IMG/VR virus record: IMGVR_UViG_3300031565_000467
Location: 1-20,916 of that record
DNA length: 20,916 nucleotides
Direction: 5' to 3' (one strand)
DNA from: a virus
Both the position numbers and the translations under genes were made by a program. The notes under the pieces were generated by a model that was not told where the DNA came from, made no database searches, and saw nothing but the letters and a program-made list of their open reading frames with translations. Within the stretch, counting starts at the first letter, position 1. Each line of letters starts with the position of its first letter. Shown piece after piece: positions 6,707-14,266 of the stretch.

Positions 6707-7670
6707 ACGGGAGGTAAACGAGAAAGACCGGAGTGTAAAAACTTCTTTTTCTTCGGAAATGCCCGCCAAGCGTTGGTTCGGTAATGAGATTTTACTCCAT
6801 GGAAAAAAGAACGTCGATCTATCAAGACTCAAAAATCATGGGGCTGCATTGCTGAATCACAACCCGAGCGTAATCGTTGGGCCGCTTAAAAACATCAGTA
6901 TTAAAGATCGGGTCGGGTTTGCAACGGTAATCTTTGACCAGGATGAGGACGGCGAAAAGGCATTTGGAAAGGTCAAGTCCGGCAGTTTGCGGGGCGTGTC
7001 GGTAGGTTACACGGTCCAGAAGTTCAGGGAAGTTTTGCAGAATGAAGATTATGAAACCGAAGACAACGTGAAAATCAAAGGCCCTGCCATGGTTGCTATA
7101 CGCTGGACGCCACATGAAATTTCTTTAACTCCCATTCCCCTTGATTCTTCGGTCGGTATTGGCAGGGAACTGACGCGTTCATTGGATGGGATCGACATAG
7201 AAAGAACTATTAAAAAGCAGGAGGCTCAAAAAATGGAAAAACACGAAGTACAGGAAATGATTGACGGGGCAATCGGCAGGCTAAATTTCGCCAAACCGGA
7301 GGACATCCCCAAAGCCGAGGACATTGCCACAGCCGTTCGGTCCATACTGACCGAGGACGCACGGCCCAAAATGCGGGTTGATACCGAAACGTTCACCGAT
7401 CTGCTCGGACGCGCCGGGGCCGTTTCGCCCGAATGCAAAAACAAGATTTCGGATATGGCAGTTGACGGCAAAACCGAACCGGAGATGTTGAGGGCGATTA
7501 CAGACATGGCAACCGGCAAGAGTGATGCCGAAGACCTTGGCGATTTGGGCGATGGCCTGAAGAAAAAGAAAAAAGGCACGATGGATAGAACCCTTCGGAC
7601 TTCTTTCGAGGGGCTTGACGACAAAGACTTTTTTTCCGGAATAGTCCAGCCCACAATGTCTTTTAACTAA
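6666..7670 (+). CDS. HK97-type prohead protease fused to C-terminal scaffold domain
   Basis: 334 aa. Residues 1-170 carry the U35/S78 prohead protease pattern: ALLNHNPSVIVG (61-72; H65 candidate catalytic His), SGSLRGVSVGY (105-115; S112 candidate nucleophile) and HEISLTPIPLDSSVGIGR (150-167). The canonical NHD is NHN here. After residue 180 the protein becomes charged and helical (EVQEMIDGAIG, DMAVDGKTEPEMLRAI, a KKKKK run), typical of a scaffold or delta domain. A strong internal ribosome site and ATG at 7233 would make this part separately. The start at 6666 lies within the portal gene. An alternative ATG at 6678 is possible. The enzyme matures the capsid by cleaving scaffold and capsid N termini. 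Confidence 0.88.
   Translation: MKNQMFYRSFEIDEREVNEKDRSVKTSFSSEMPAKRWFGNEILLHGKKNVDLSRLKNHGAALLNHNPSVIVGPLKNISIKDRVGFATVIFDQDEDGEKAFGKVKSGSLRGVSVGYTVQKFREVLQNEDYETEDNVKIKGPAMVAIRWTPHEISLTPIPLDSSVGIGRELTRSLDGIDIERTIKKQEAQKMEKHEVQEMIDGAIGRLNFAKPEDIPKAEDIATAVRSILTEDARPKMRVDTETFTDLLGRAGAVSPECKNKISDMAVDGKTEPEMLRAITDMATGKSDAEDLGDLGDGLKKKKKGTMDRTLRTSFEGLDDKDFFSGIVQPTMSFN
7219..7224 (+). promoter_or_regulatory. Internal ribosome binding site for nested scaffold protein
   Basis: A full AGGAGG lies inside the protease gene, 8 bases upstream of an in-frame ATG at 7233. It is a better Shine-Dalgarno than the one in front of the full-length gene (AAAGGT). The position, at the boundary between the protease and helical domains, argues that it is used rather than accidental. 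Confidence 0.72.
7233..7670 (+). CDS. Nested in-frame capsid scaffold protein (internal start)
   Basis: From ATG 7233 (residue 190 of the protease) the same frame yields a 145-aa charged protein beginning MEKHEVQEMIDGAIG. Lambda makes its scaffold Nu3 from an in-frame start inside protease gene C, and many related phages do the same. This window has the same arrangement with an HK97-type protease in place of the lambda S49 protease. No separate scaffold gene exists between portal and capsid, which supports the call. Scaffold proteins guide capsid assembly and are then removed by the protease. Evidence is the internal AGGAGG, domain boundary and gene order. Expression itself is inferred. Confidence 0.7.
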   Translation: MEKHEVQEMIDGAIGRLNFAKPEDIPKAEDIATAVRSILTEDARPKMRVDTETFTDLLGRAGAVSPECKNKISDMAVDGKTEPEMLRAITDMATGKSDAEDLGDLGDGLKKKKKGTMDRTLRTSFEGLDDKDFFSGIVQPTMSFN

Positions 7671-7692
7671 ATTTTAAAAAGGAGAATGAAAA

Positions 7693-8535
7693 ATGGCCGC
7701 TACAAATAAAGATCCGTTTGTATATTCAAACAGAAAGGATGGCAAGCCCCATATGTTCAAAGGGTTGGTTCAGGCCGGGTCTACCCAGGCGATTAAGCGC
7801 GGGGAAATCTGCACCTGGAATGAAACCACCGGGTATTTTATCCCGATTGATGCCGTTGCCGATTTTCGCTACCCGTTGGCAATCGCCGCAGAGGAACAAA
7901 AAGCCAGCGGCAGGCATGAGCTTGTCGCGTCACGGTACATCGAATTTTATTCACTTCACCCGGAAGACGTTTTTGAATTTCCGATTGCAGCCGCCGCTGG
8001 CGTAGCGGTTGGAGATCCTTACACGTTGACCGCCACCACAACCCAAACACTCACCGCTGGAGCTGGTGCGTTTGCTGTAGCCATTGTTGTTGATGACAGC
8101 CACTATCCCCAAGAAGAGGACACGACCATCAGGAACCAGTCATATGCACGGTTTTCTTTCAATCCTGCTGTGTCTTATTGGGGTTTCAGGTTCAGTCAGT
8201 TGGTGAATCCGGGACGCAGGGTGCTTGCAGTCACCGCAACCGCAACCCTTCTCGAAGGGGATATGTATAACTCCCTGATTCTTATTTCGGGAACCACGAC
8301 CATTACCCTACCCGCAGTTAAACCGGGGATGGACGCGATTTTTGTCAATATCGATGGTGCGGATCAAAACATCAATCCAAATACTGCGGATGCGATCCGT
8401 CTGAATGGTGCAGTGCTGACTGCCGGTAATCAAATAGCTCAAACCACTATTGGATTTTCTGTCCAATTACTTACAGAAAGCGCGGATGGTTTTATCGCTT
8501 TGGGTACGACGTCTGCATGGACCGACGGCAGCTAA
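7693..8535 (+). CDS. Head decoration-like protein with extra C-terminal beta domain
   Basis: 280 aa, between the protease/scaffold and major capsid genes, where lambda gene D (110 aa, capsid-stabilising) lies. The N-terminal half (MFKGLVQAGSTQAIKRGEIC, about 21-40; then VGDPYTLTATTTQTL) is beta-rich and alanine-rich, with the 'k.GevL.....g.....' style of decoration proteins. The second half (about 180-280) adds a beta domain with TTTITLPAVKPGMDAIFVN and NPNTADAIRLNG, a pattern common in phage fibre and surface proteins, which would explain the length. Shine-Dalgarno AGGAGA precedes the ATG. Decoration by position and fold style is likely. The C-terminal domain may be surface exposed. Confidence 0.68.
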   Translation: MAATNKDPFVYSNRKDGKPHMFKGLVQAGSTQAIKRGEICTWNETTGYFIPIDAVADFRYPLAIAAEEQKASGRHELVASRYIEFYSLHPEDVFEFPIAAAAGVAVGDPYTLTATTTQTLTAGAGAFAVAIVVDDSHYPQEEDTTIRNQSYARFSFNPAVSYWGFRFSQLVNPGRRVLAVTATATLLEGDMYNSLILISGTTTITLPAVKPGMDAIFVNIDGADQNINPNTADAIRLNGAVLTAGNQIAQTTIGFSVQLLTESADGFIALGTTSAWTDGS

Positions 8536-8558
8536 TTTTAATTTGAACGGAGGATAAA

Positions 8559-9779
8559 ATGAAAACATTTATCAAAAGCAACCTTGTAAGAATTGGCCAC
8601 GGTCTGTCGATTGGCGATTTAAGAGCGTTGGCCCAGCATGAGCCCGAGAATTTTGTTCACAAGATTCAGCAGGGCGCAGACGACGGGCATTTGAAACTCG
8701 AAAATCTGAAAGACCTTCGATCTTTGTACCATGGCCTTGCAGATGTTGAGGTCCCGGTGCTTATGACCATGCCCGGTGGCATTCAAAGGTCTGTCACGAC
8801 TTCAGCCTTTCCAATTCTGACCGGGACGGCGACCATCGCCCAGGTCAACGATGCTTATCAAGCCGTTGAAACCGTGGGGCAGGATCTTTGCACCGATTTC
8901 GACGATAACAAAAAAGTTACAACCATGGTTTCAGTTAATACCATGGATAGCCAGGTTGATGAGGTCAAGGAAAAGGGTGACTTTCCTGAAATCGGAGTCG
9001 ATGAAGAGAAGGTAGAAATCCGGCACAGAAAGAACGGGCGGAAAATCACCTTTTCCCTTGAGTCGATTCTTGAAAACGACCTCCCTGATATTGTCGCCAG
9101 AACCAACGCTCTGGGAGAAATTGCGGCTGAATGGATCGAAGAGCAGACCCTCAAACGAGTAACGGATTATGATGGTTCACAGACCACACCCGCCGAGCCT
9201 TATGTTTATCGACCGGCTGGAACCGGGACTGCGCTTTTTTCTGCAACGGCCAACACGCCCGGAACCCGAGCGCCTTCAGGAAACCGAATCAATACCAATC
9301 CCTTTGTTGATGAAACCGACCTGGAAAACTGTCGGGTACGCATGGGAACCATGCTCAATTCCAGGGGCAAAAGAATAATGATTCCGAGATCCCTGGTTCA
9401 GATTCTTTGCCCGGATGCGATTGTCGGAACGGTTATGAAGGTTCTCAATTCTGAGTATGTACCCGGTGTCGAGAATGAAAAATCCAACTGGGGTCCTGCT
9501 GGAAAATGGAACATTCCTGCGGAGCGTGTGGTTTCAACCACAAAACTGGACGATCTATCCGCTGCTACCTGGTATTACGGCGCGTTCAAAAAGCAGTTCA
9601 AGCGTAAGTGGAAGATGCGATTTGAATACGTGACCCTGGGAGAGAACACCCAGGCGTATCTCAATAGTCAGATTGCTTTTCAGGCTCGCTTGGCATGGGA
9701 CGTGGAAATCGGTGCTGTTGATTATGTTTATGTAATTCAGAACTTGAGCGCCACCACTTCACCCGCTGACGGCGGATAA
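8559..9779 (+). CDS. Major capsid protein (HK97 fold, E-family-like)
   Basis: 406 aa, directly after the decoration-like gene and preceded by a strong ribosome site (ACGGAGG, 10 bases from the ATG). Features fit large capsid subunits: a helical N-terminal arm (about 1-65), then TTSAFPILTGTATIAQVNDAY (about 81-101), a long E-loop-like charged stretch (DEVKEKGDFPEIGVDEEKVE), a spine-helix-like segment (LGEIAAEWIEEQTLKRV, about 185-205), and a C-terminal domain with KRIMIPRSLVQILCPDAIVG and a P-loop-like WYYGAFKKQFKRKW. These subunits build the icosahedral shell. Gene order and length support the call. The exact family would need a profile search. Confidence 0.85.
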   Translation: MKTFIKSNLVRIGHGLSIGDLRALAQHEPENFVHKIQQGADDGHLKLENLKDLRSLYHGLADVEVPVLMTMPGGIQRSVTTSAFPILTGTATIAQVNDAYQAVETVGQDLCTDFDDNKKVTTMVSVNTMDSQVDEVKEKGDFPEIGVDEEKVEIRHRKNGRKITFSLESILENDLPDIVARTNALGEIAAEWIEEQTLKRVTDYDGSQTTPAEPYVYRPAGTGTALFSATANTPGTRAPSGNRINTNPFVDETDLENCRVRMGTMLNSRGKRIMIPRSLVQILCPDAIVGTVMKVLNSEYVPGVENEKSNWGPAGKWNIPAERVVSTTKLDDLSAATWYYGAFKKQFKRKWKMRFEYVTLGENTQAYLNSQIAFQARLAWDVEIGAVDYVYVIQNLSATTSPADGG

Positions 9780-9796
9780 TCGAAACGGAGGTTAAT

Positions 9797-11212
9797 ATGA
9801 AACGCTTTAAATTTATTTTGATTCCCTTGCTGATTATGGCCTTTGTTTCGACATCGGTTTGGGCAGGGACTGCACAGCGTATGAAGTACGGTGTCCGTTT
9901 TGAAGATGAGGGTGCCGACCATAGCACACCGCCCAGCGGTTATCTCGATCTATTTGTCAATACTGACAAGCTCTATATTATTGACGATTCCGGCACGAAA
10001 ACCGATGTGCTGGCAACGTCCAGTGCGACTGCATGGGATAACCTTGCTGTTCCGGACGCCAACGAAACCCTTGATATGACGACCTATACCACAACGTGGG
10101 ACTTTGGCGGCACCGCTGATATGTTTTCGATGCAGTTCACCGCAGCCTTTGGTGACGTGACGGGACTTCTTTTAGAACAGAAGACCGGGAACCCGACAGA
10201 CGGAACCATTTTTGAAATCAAACTGGCGGATACGGACCCGGACTTTCTATCTTTTTCTACGGCGGGAACCGAAGTGGTCAACGTCGATTCGTCCGGGAAT
10301 GTCACTCTTGCAAGTGGATCGGCTTCAGCTATTACAAAAGTGGCTGATGGTGCGGCAGATGATTTTACTTTAAGTTTAACCGGCGCTAAAGACTCAAGCC
10401 TTGTCTTGAGTTCCACGGGTACGGCTGCGGACGCTATGACTCTCAGCACATCGGCGGGCGGTATTGATATAACTGTTGCTGGATCTGTTGCGGGTGAAGA
10501 CTTAGACCTTACAAGTGCGTCTTCTATCAATTTGGTTGCGACGGAAGCGGTTGGAGATCAAATCAAAATCGATGGGCAAGGGACTGTCGCCGGCAACGCT
10601 ATCAATTTAGAGACGACCGATGGCGGAATTATTATCAATGCGGTAGGGGGGTCAAATGGTGACCTTACTTTGCAATCTGGTGATGACATGAGCCTTACTG
10701 CAACCGGAACGGTCGCTATTGATTCGGCTGATTGGGACATTTCGGCAAGTGGAGCAGTCACCAATATTGCAAGCCTTGGGTTCGATTCGTCGACCATTAT
10801 CTACCATGACACTATTGAATTAACCAATGCACAGATAAAAGACCTAGCAGACACGCCTATTACTCTGGTGGCTACTCCCGGTGCCAATAAGTTTCTTGAG
10901 TTTGTTTCTGCTGTTTTGATTCTTGACTACGGTACAAATGTGCTTTCCGAGGATGCGGATAATTTAGTTATTGAGTATGCCACAAGCGGCGCAGACGTAA
11001 CCGGCACGATTGAAATGACCGGATTTATCGATCAGGCCGTAGACCAGATGGCGCTTATCAACCCCGTTGGTATTGCTACGGATGCGGCCAGCGATATCGT
11101 TAATAATGGCCTACGATTATTTAATCCCAATGACGACTTTGCGGGCAATGCCGGTGGAGATACCACAATGACGGTCAAGATTGCCTACAGAATACACGCT
11201 GCGGGGCTATAA
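9797..11212 (+). CDS. Beta-rich repetitive protein with Sec signal peptide, head region
   Basis: 471 aa. The first 23 residues form a classical signal peptide: MKRFKF, a hydrophobic core (ILIPLLIMAF) and a VWA cleavage site before GTAQ. The body is low in charge and rich in Ala, Thr, Ser, Gly and Asp. It shows loosely repeated beta-strand units (SGNVTLASGSA, GGIDITVAGSVAGEDLDLTSA, GGIIINAVGGSNGDLTLQSG, DDMSLTATGTVAIDSA). The C-terminal part (about 335-471), with NAQIKDLADTPITLVATPG and GDTTMTVKIAYRI, resembles a domain of phage virion surface proteins. A good ribosome site (ACGGAGG) is present. Position between capsid and connector genes implies a virion protein, yet the leader implies export. 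The conflict is unresolved. Confidence 0.75.
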   Translation: MKRFKFILIPLLIMAFVSTSVWAGTAQRMKYGVRFEDEGADHSTPPSGYLDLFVNTDKLYIIDDSGTKTDVLATSSATAWDNLAVPDANETLDMTTYTTTWDFGGTADMFSMQFTAAFGDVTGLLLEQKTGNPTDGTIFEIKLADTDPDFLSFSTAGTEVVNVDSSGNVTLASGSASAITKVADGAADDFTLSLTGAKDSSLVLSSTGTAADAMTLSTSAGGIDITVAGSVAGEDLDLTSASSINLVATEAVGDQIKIDGQGTVAGNAINLETTDGGIIINAVGGSNGDLTLQSGDDMSLTATGTVAIDSADWDISASGAVTNIASLGFDSSTIIYHDTIELTNAQIKDLADTPITLVATPGANKFLEFVSAVLILDYGTNVLSEDADNLVIEYATSGADVTGTIEMTGFIDQAVDQMALINPVGIATDAASDIVNNGLRLFNPNDDFAGNAGGDTTMTVKIAYRIHAAGL

Positions 11213-11547
11213 TGAGCTTTTCAACACAGCTTACCGCCGATGATTTGGCGATCTATAACACCGACGAATTTGCCGAAACGGTTACTTATAACAGCGGTAG
11301 CATTTCGGCAATCGTCGATTATGGAGAGGCGTTGGATGAAGTGACCGGGAGGATGGTTGCCACCGCCCAGATGTCTATCAAGGTGAGCGATGTTGCAAGT
11401 CCGGCTCGACGTGACGTTGTAGTTATAAACTCAGTCACTTGGTACGTTTCAGATACCATAAGCGGAAACGGAAGCGATTGGGATCTTCTACTTTTTAGAG
11501 ATGAGCGCATGATTTTCAAAGAGGAAAAGATTTATGAAGGCCGTTAA
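11212..11547 (+). CDS. Head-tail joining protein, gpFII/attachment-type
   Basis: 111 aa, starting in a TAATG overlap with the upstream gene. The sequence is beta-rich, with VTYNSGSISAIVDYGEALDE (about 24-43), then MVATAQMSIKVSDVASPARRD and VTWYVSDTISGNGSDWDLLLF. This resembles the 'G..y.V......d....l.L' end of FII/Phage_attach-type head-tail joiners, about 110-117 aa long in lambda-like phages. Such proteins bind the connector ring and accept the finished tail. It comes first in a three-gene block of overlapping small genes, in the right place for head-tail completion. Confidence 0.72.
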   Translation: MSFSTQLTADDLAIYNTDEFAETVTYNSGSISAIVDYGEALDEVTGRMVATAQMSIKVSDVASPARRDVVVINSVTWYVSDTISGNGSDWDLLLFRDERMIFKEEKIYEGR

Positions 11548-12151
11548 TTTGATCTTCAAAAACGCACAACAGGTCAAAAGAGAGTTGAACGCGTTTGAAA
11601 AGAAACGAGTTAGCGCTGCTCAGACCGCCGCTAAGGTGGAGGCGTTCAGGCTTTATAAAAAATTACAAGGTGAAGTCAAGGCGGCTCGACCTGGGGGAAC
11701 GAAACTTGCGCCATTATCTCAGATTGCGAGATACACGAAAACCGGGAAGTTCAAGAAAAACGCCCGAAGACCGCTTGCGTCCTTGTCAAGGCTTGTCAGG
11801 TATAAAGCAGGGATCACGGGCGGAAAGTACAACGTTGAGGTTGGTTTTATAAGCCCCGGCATAGATGCGAAAGGATGGAGGGGGCTTGCAACAGTTCTTC
11901 AGTCCGGCGGGCAAACCCTACCATCAGGATCACGGGCGGCTCTCAGAAAGAGACTTTTACCATTAGCCATTAAGTTAAAAAAACAGAGGGACCCGGCTTA
12001 CAAGTTTTTCTTCATCCGAAAGACCGGACCCTCAACTTTTAAGCTTCCGGCACGTCAGGAAATCGACCCGTTTTGGCAAGTCAACAAAGCCGAAACGTGG
12101 AGAAACATCGAAAGTAATTGGAACCGTAAAATGATGGGTGAGCGAATATGA
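11534..12151 (+). CDS. Minor tail/tail-completion protein, gpZ-like position
   Basis: 205 aa, very basic, starting 14 bases inside the previous gene. It begins with an amphipathic helix (VKRELNAFEKKRVSAAQTAA), as HK97 gp10 or lambda gpZ-type proteins do, and then has a loop-rich region with YNVEVGFISPG (about 99-109) and a C-terminal FWQVNKAETWRNIESNW. Lambda gpZ is 192 aa and lies between FII and U, which fits the neighbours here. The family role is to help form the tail-to-head interface. The call rests on position, length and composition. Sequence identity is weak by eye. Confidence 0.65.
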   Translation: MKAVNLIFKNAQQVKRELNAFEKKRVSAAQTAAKVEAFRLYKKLQGEVKAARPGGTKLAPLSQIARYTKTGKFKKNARRPLASLSRLVRYKAGITGGKYNVEVGFISPGIDAKGWRGLATVLQSGGQTLPSGSRAALRKRLLPLAIKLKKQRDPAYKFFFIRKTGPSTFKLPARQEIDPFWQVNKAETWRNIESNWNRKMMGERI

Positions 12152-12627
12152 ACATGATTACCCTCTTGACCACATTAAGGGACGCCATACATGACAGCAG
12201 CGCGACTCAAACGTGGTGTACTTCTAATTATACGAGAAACCACAAGGTGCTTGTCGGGACCGACCATCAGGAACCCCCGGCGCAGGGTCAGTTTCCGCTT
12301 GTCTTAATCCGGATGCGCCAAAAGCATTTAGGATATGAACTCGAAACACAAGACCACTGGATGGAGATTGTGCCTGCTATTTATGACGCAAGCTCGCGAA
12401 CCGGCGGCAAGACCAATGTTGTTGAAATGAACGGTGAGCAGAACATCGAAACATTCCGAAAGTTGGTGGAATCCGTAATTGTTACGGCGGTCGCTACTCT
12501 TACAGGCATGAGGATCGATGAAATGCAAATCAGGTATAGCACCCTGGGGTCATATCCACATTTCGATGCTCAGATGTTAATCAAGATCGTTAGCGATTAC
12601 TACGGGGGCGGCGACGTGTTTGCGTAA
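12148..12627 (+). CDS. Tail terminator-like protein (gpU position)
   Basis: 159 aa, ATGA overlap with the upstream gene. An N-terminal helix (ITLLTTLRDAIHD) is followed by a central beta segment (QFPLVLIRMRQKHLGYELE) and two strands near the end (MRIDEMQIRYSTLG, FDAQMLIKIVSDYY). Lambda gpU (131 aa) has this alpha/beta layout and caps the tail tube to stop growth and bind the head. It is the last gene before the only other long spacer (12628-12732), after which tail tube genes begin. The assignment rests on gene order and secondary-structure pattern. Confidence 0.68.
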   Translation: MNMITLLTTLRDAIHDSSATQTWCTSNYTRNHKVLVGTDHQEPPAQGQFPLVLIRMRQKHLGYELETQDHWMEIVPAIYDASSRTGGKTNVVEMNGEQNIETFRKLVESVIVTAVATLTGMRIDEMQIRYSTLGSYPHFDAQMLIKIVSDYYGGGDVFA

Positions 12628-12672
12628 TTAAAAATTAAACACTTTGTCCGGCTTGATCACCGGGCAAGCAAG

Positions 12673-12720
12673 AGAAAAGGGCAGTGTGGTGCCACACCAT
12701 TACACTGTCCTTTTCTATTT
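12673..12720 (+). terminator. Terminator-like stem-loop between connector and tail genes
   Basis: AGAAAAGGGCAGTGT (12673-12687) pairs with 12702-12716 over 15 bases with a single G-U pair, and an inner GGTG/CACC (12688-12691 with 12695-12698) extends the stem. A broken T tract (TTTTCTATTTT) follows. It may reduce read-through from the head genes or stabilise the 3' end of the head transcript. No convincing promoter is visible between it and the next ATG. Confidence 0.62.
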
Positions 12721-12732
12721 TCGGAGAACCAA

Positions 12733-12921
12733 ATGAAACCCTATCGAGGACCGATAAAAATCAGTTGCACCAAACCAAAATCTTGCCCGGAGAAGGTTCA
12801 TAAAGACGTTCAGAGTTTTTGCCTGCTTTGTGAAAATGCAACGCTCGAACTGCTGGATCTGGAAGGAAAAGTCCTTTCTACCAAGAAACCCAAGAGCAAG
12901 AAACCTAAGAAGGAGAAATAA
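12733..12921 (+). CDS. Small Cys4, lysine-tailed protein
   Basis: 62 residues with four cysteines in two pairs (C12, C18, C30, C33) and a strongly basic tail made of KKPK repeats (about 51-62). The start is supported by GGAG at 12723-12726, six bases upstream of the ATG. The layout suggests a tiny zinc site with a nucleic-acid-binding or otherwise sticky tail. I do not recognise a family. It lies between the terminator-like hairpin and the first tail tube gene, only two bases before the next start, so it is probably cotranscribed with the tail genes. Confidence 0.6.
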   Translation: MKPYRGPIKISCTKPKSCPEKVHKDVQSFCLLCENATLELLDLEGKVLSTKKPKSKKPKKEK

Positions 12922-12923
12922 CA

Positions 12924-13340
12924 ATGGCTTACAATTCAACTCCATTTCATGGAAAAGCTGTGCGGATCGAGAAAAACGATGTCGCCATGGGCTATACCCA
13001 AGGATGGTCGATAGATGTGTCCTTAGACATGGGCGATATGTCGAGAAGCGGCCAGGATTGGAAAGAAGCACTGCCCGGTCAAGCCGGATGGTCCGGATCG
13101 TTCAATGGGTCTTTCGTTGCTGGGAACACAGAACAGAAAGCGTTTTTTGACAATCTGATTACAGCGACACCCGGAACAAAACTGACTGATGTGAAATTTC
13201 TTTTGGACGCCTCAACAAATGCGTTCACCGGGAATATCTACGTCACTGGGTTTTCTATGGGGCCGTCTTTAAGCGGCACAGCGAATTTCACTATTAATTT
13301 TCAGGGCGATGGCGCTTTGTCCCTAACCTATGAAGCATAA
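12924..13340 (+). CDS. Tail tube protein (copy 1, short form)
   Basis: 138 aa after a strong ribosome site (AAGGAG). The sequence is beta-rich, with MGYTQGWSIDVSLDMGDMS (22-40), DWKEALPGQAGWSGSFNGSF (45-64), then a helix-like AFFDNLITATPG and C-terminal strands (NIYVTGFSMGPSLSGTANFT). The 'G....s..i..d..D.s..g..w...lpG...w..s..g.' pattern is typical of phage tail tube subunits, which stack as hexameric rings to form the tail shaft. The C-terminal half of the next gene is a clear paralogue. Its order directly before the chaperone and tape genes fits. Confidence 0.8.
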   Translation: MAYNSTPFHGKAVRIEKNDVAMGYTQGWSIDVSLDMGDMSRSGQDWKEALPGQAGWSGSFNGSFVAGNTEQKAFFDNLITATPGTKLTDVKFLLDASTNAFTGNIYVTGFSMGPSLSGTANFTINFQGDGALSLTYEA

Positions 13341-13355
13341 AAAGGGGGGTTTATT

Positions 13356-14249
13356 ATGGCAAGTCCAACCTCTCCAACCCATGGAAAACTGGCAGCTATC
13401 TATCGGCTTAGACCTAACGGGTTTTCCGGGAGCGGACTTAACGACGTTACGTGGGGAACCGGGGCGACAAACGCAGCGACATCTTATTATGAAGTCGTAA
13501 TAGACGCCGCCGATGTACCCGATACTTTCAAGTGGCGAAAGAACGGCGGGGCCTGGACCGAGACTGTTTCTATTACGGGTTCGGCCCAGACCCTTGATGA
13601 AGCCCAAACGATCCTATTCGCGGCGACCACGGGTCATACCTTAGCCGATCAATGGATGATTGGAAACCTCAAGGATGAGGCTACGACTGAATCAGCGGCA
13701 ACCGCCCAAATTACTACGGCTGCAAAGCGACTCCTGAACCCCAACGCAACCCCGACCTTTACCGATACCGGCAGTGAAACTGTTTTGATTGTGGATCATG
13801 TCCGGGGTCAAGCCACGTTCACCGGCAATGTTACGGTGGTCGATGTGGACGGCAATAACGGATACATCGAGGCTTCCGCTTTGGAAAAGGTCGGATATCT
13901 ATTGGGGTGGAGTTTTGACGTTTCCCTCGACATGGCAGATCAAAGCTATTGTGGGCAACAGTGGAAACTCGCCCTCCCAGGTCAGGGGAGTGGGTCCGGA
14001 AGCGCACAGGCGTTTTTTATCGGCACGGCTTCCTTCTTTGAGTCGATGAAAGATTGTGTGGACGGCACACAAGACTATTTTCTTTTACAGTTGTTTAATT
14101 ACGACCCGGATGCCGATCAAACCGGGGATCATTTTACCGTATGGGTTACATTCACGGGATTTTCTATAAACCCATCCGTTGGGGAAGTTGTGAAGGAATC
14201 GGTGCAATTCCAGATGCTTGGAGCACCTTCATTTACGTCAAACGCATAA
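13356..14249 (+). CDS. Tail tube protein (copy 2) with extra N-terminal domain
   Basis: 297 aa, about twice the length of copy 1. Residues about 172-297 repeat the copy 1 pattern: VGYLLGWSFDVSLDMADQS and WKLALPGQGSGSGS align with its MGYTQGWSIDVSLDMGDMS and WKEALPGQAGWSGS. The first 170 residues are an added module. A segment at about 44-100 (YYEVVID, DTFKWRKNGGAWTE, ITGSAQTL, TTGHTLADQWMI) matches a beta-sandwich-like pattern found in many phage tail proteins and may decorate the outside of the tube. A strong AAGGGGGG ribosome site precedes it. Whether copy 1 or 2 is the main tube subunit cannot be told from sequence. Confidence 0.75.
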   Translation: MASPTSPTHGKLAAIYRLRPNGFSGSGLNDVTWGTGATNAATSYYEVVIDAADVPDTFKWRKNGGAWTETVSITGSAQTLDEAQTILFAATTGHTLADQWMIGNLKDEATTESAATAQITTAAKRLLNPNATPTFTDTGSETVLIVDHVRGQATFTGNVTVVDVDGNNGYIEASALEKVGYLLGWSFDVSLDMADQSYCGQQWKLALPGQGSGSGSAQAFFIGTASFFESMKDCVDGTQDYFLLQLFNYDPDADQTGDHFTVWVTFTGFSINPSVGEVVKESVQFQMLGAPSFTSNA

Positions 14250-14266
14250 CTTAAAAGGGGAGCAAA

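Noticed and set aside
7564-7580. A-rich stretch in the scaffold domain containing AAAAAAG as a possible second frameshift site
   Set aside because: The codons are AAG AAA AAG AAA AAA GGC, so the heptamer is not in X XXY YYZ phase, and no long alternative frame follows.
9877-11212. Repetitive beta units as a DNA repeat array or diversity-generating retroelement target
   Set aside because: The similarity is in composition and protein pattern, not in repeated DNA, and no reverse transcriptase or template repeat is visible in the window.
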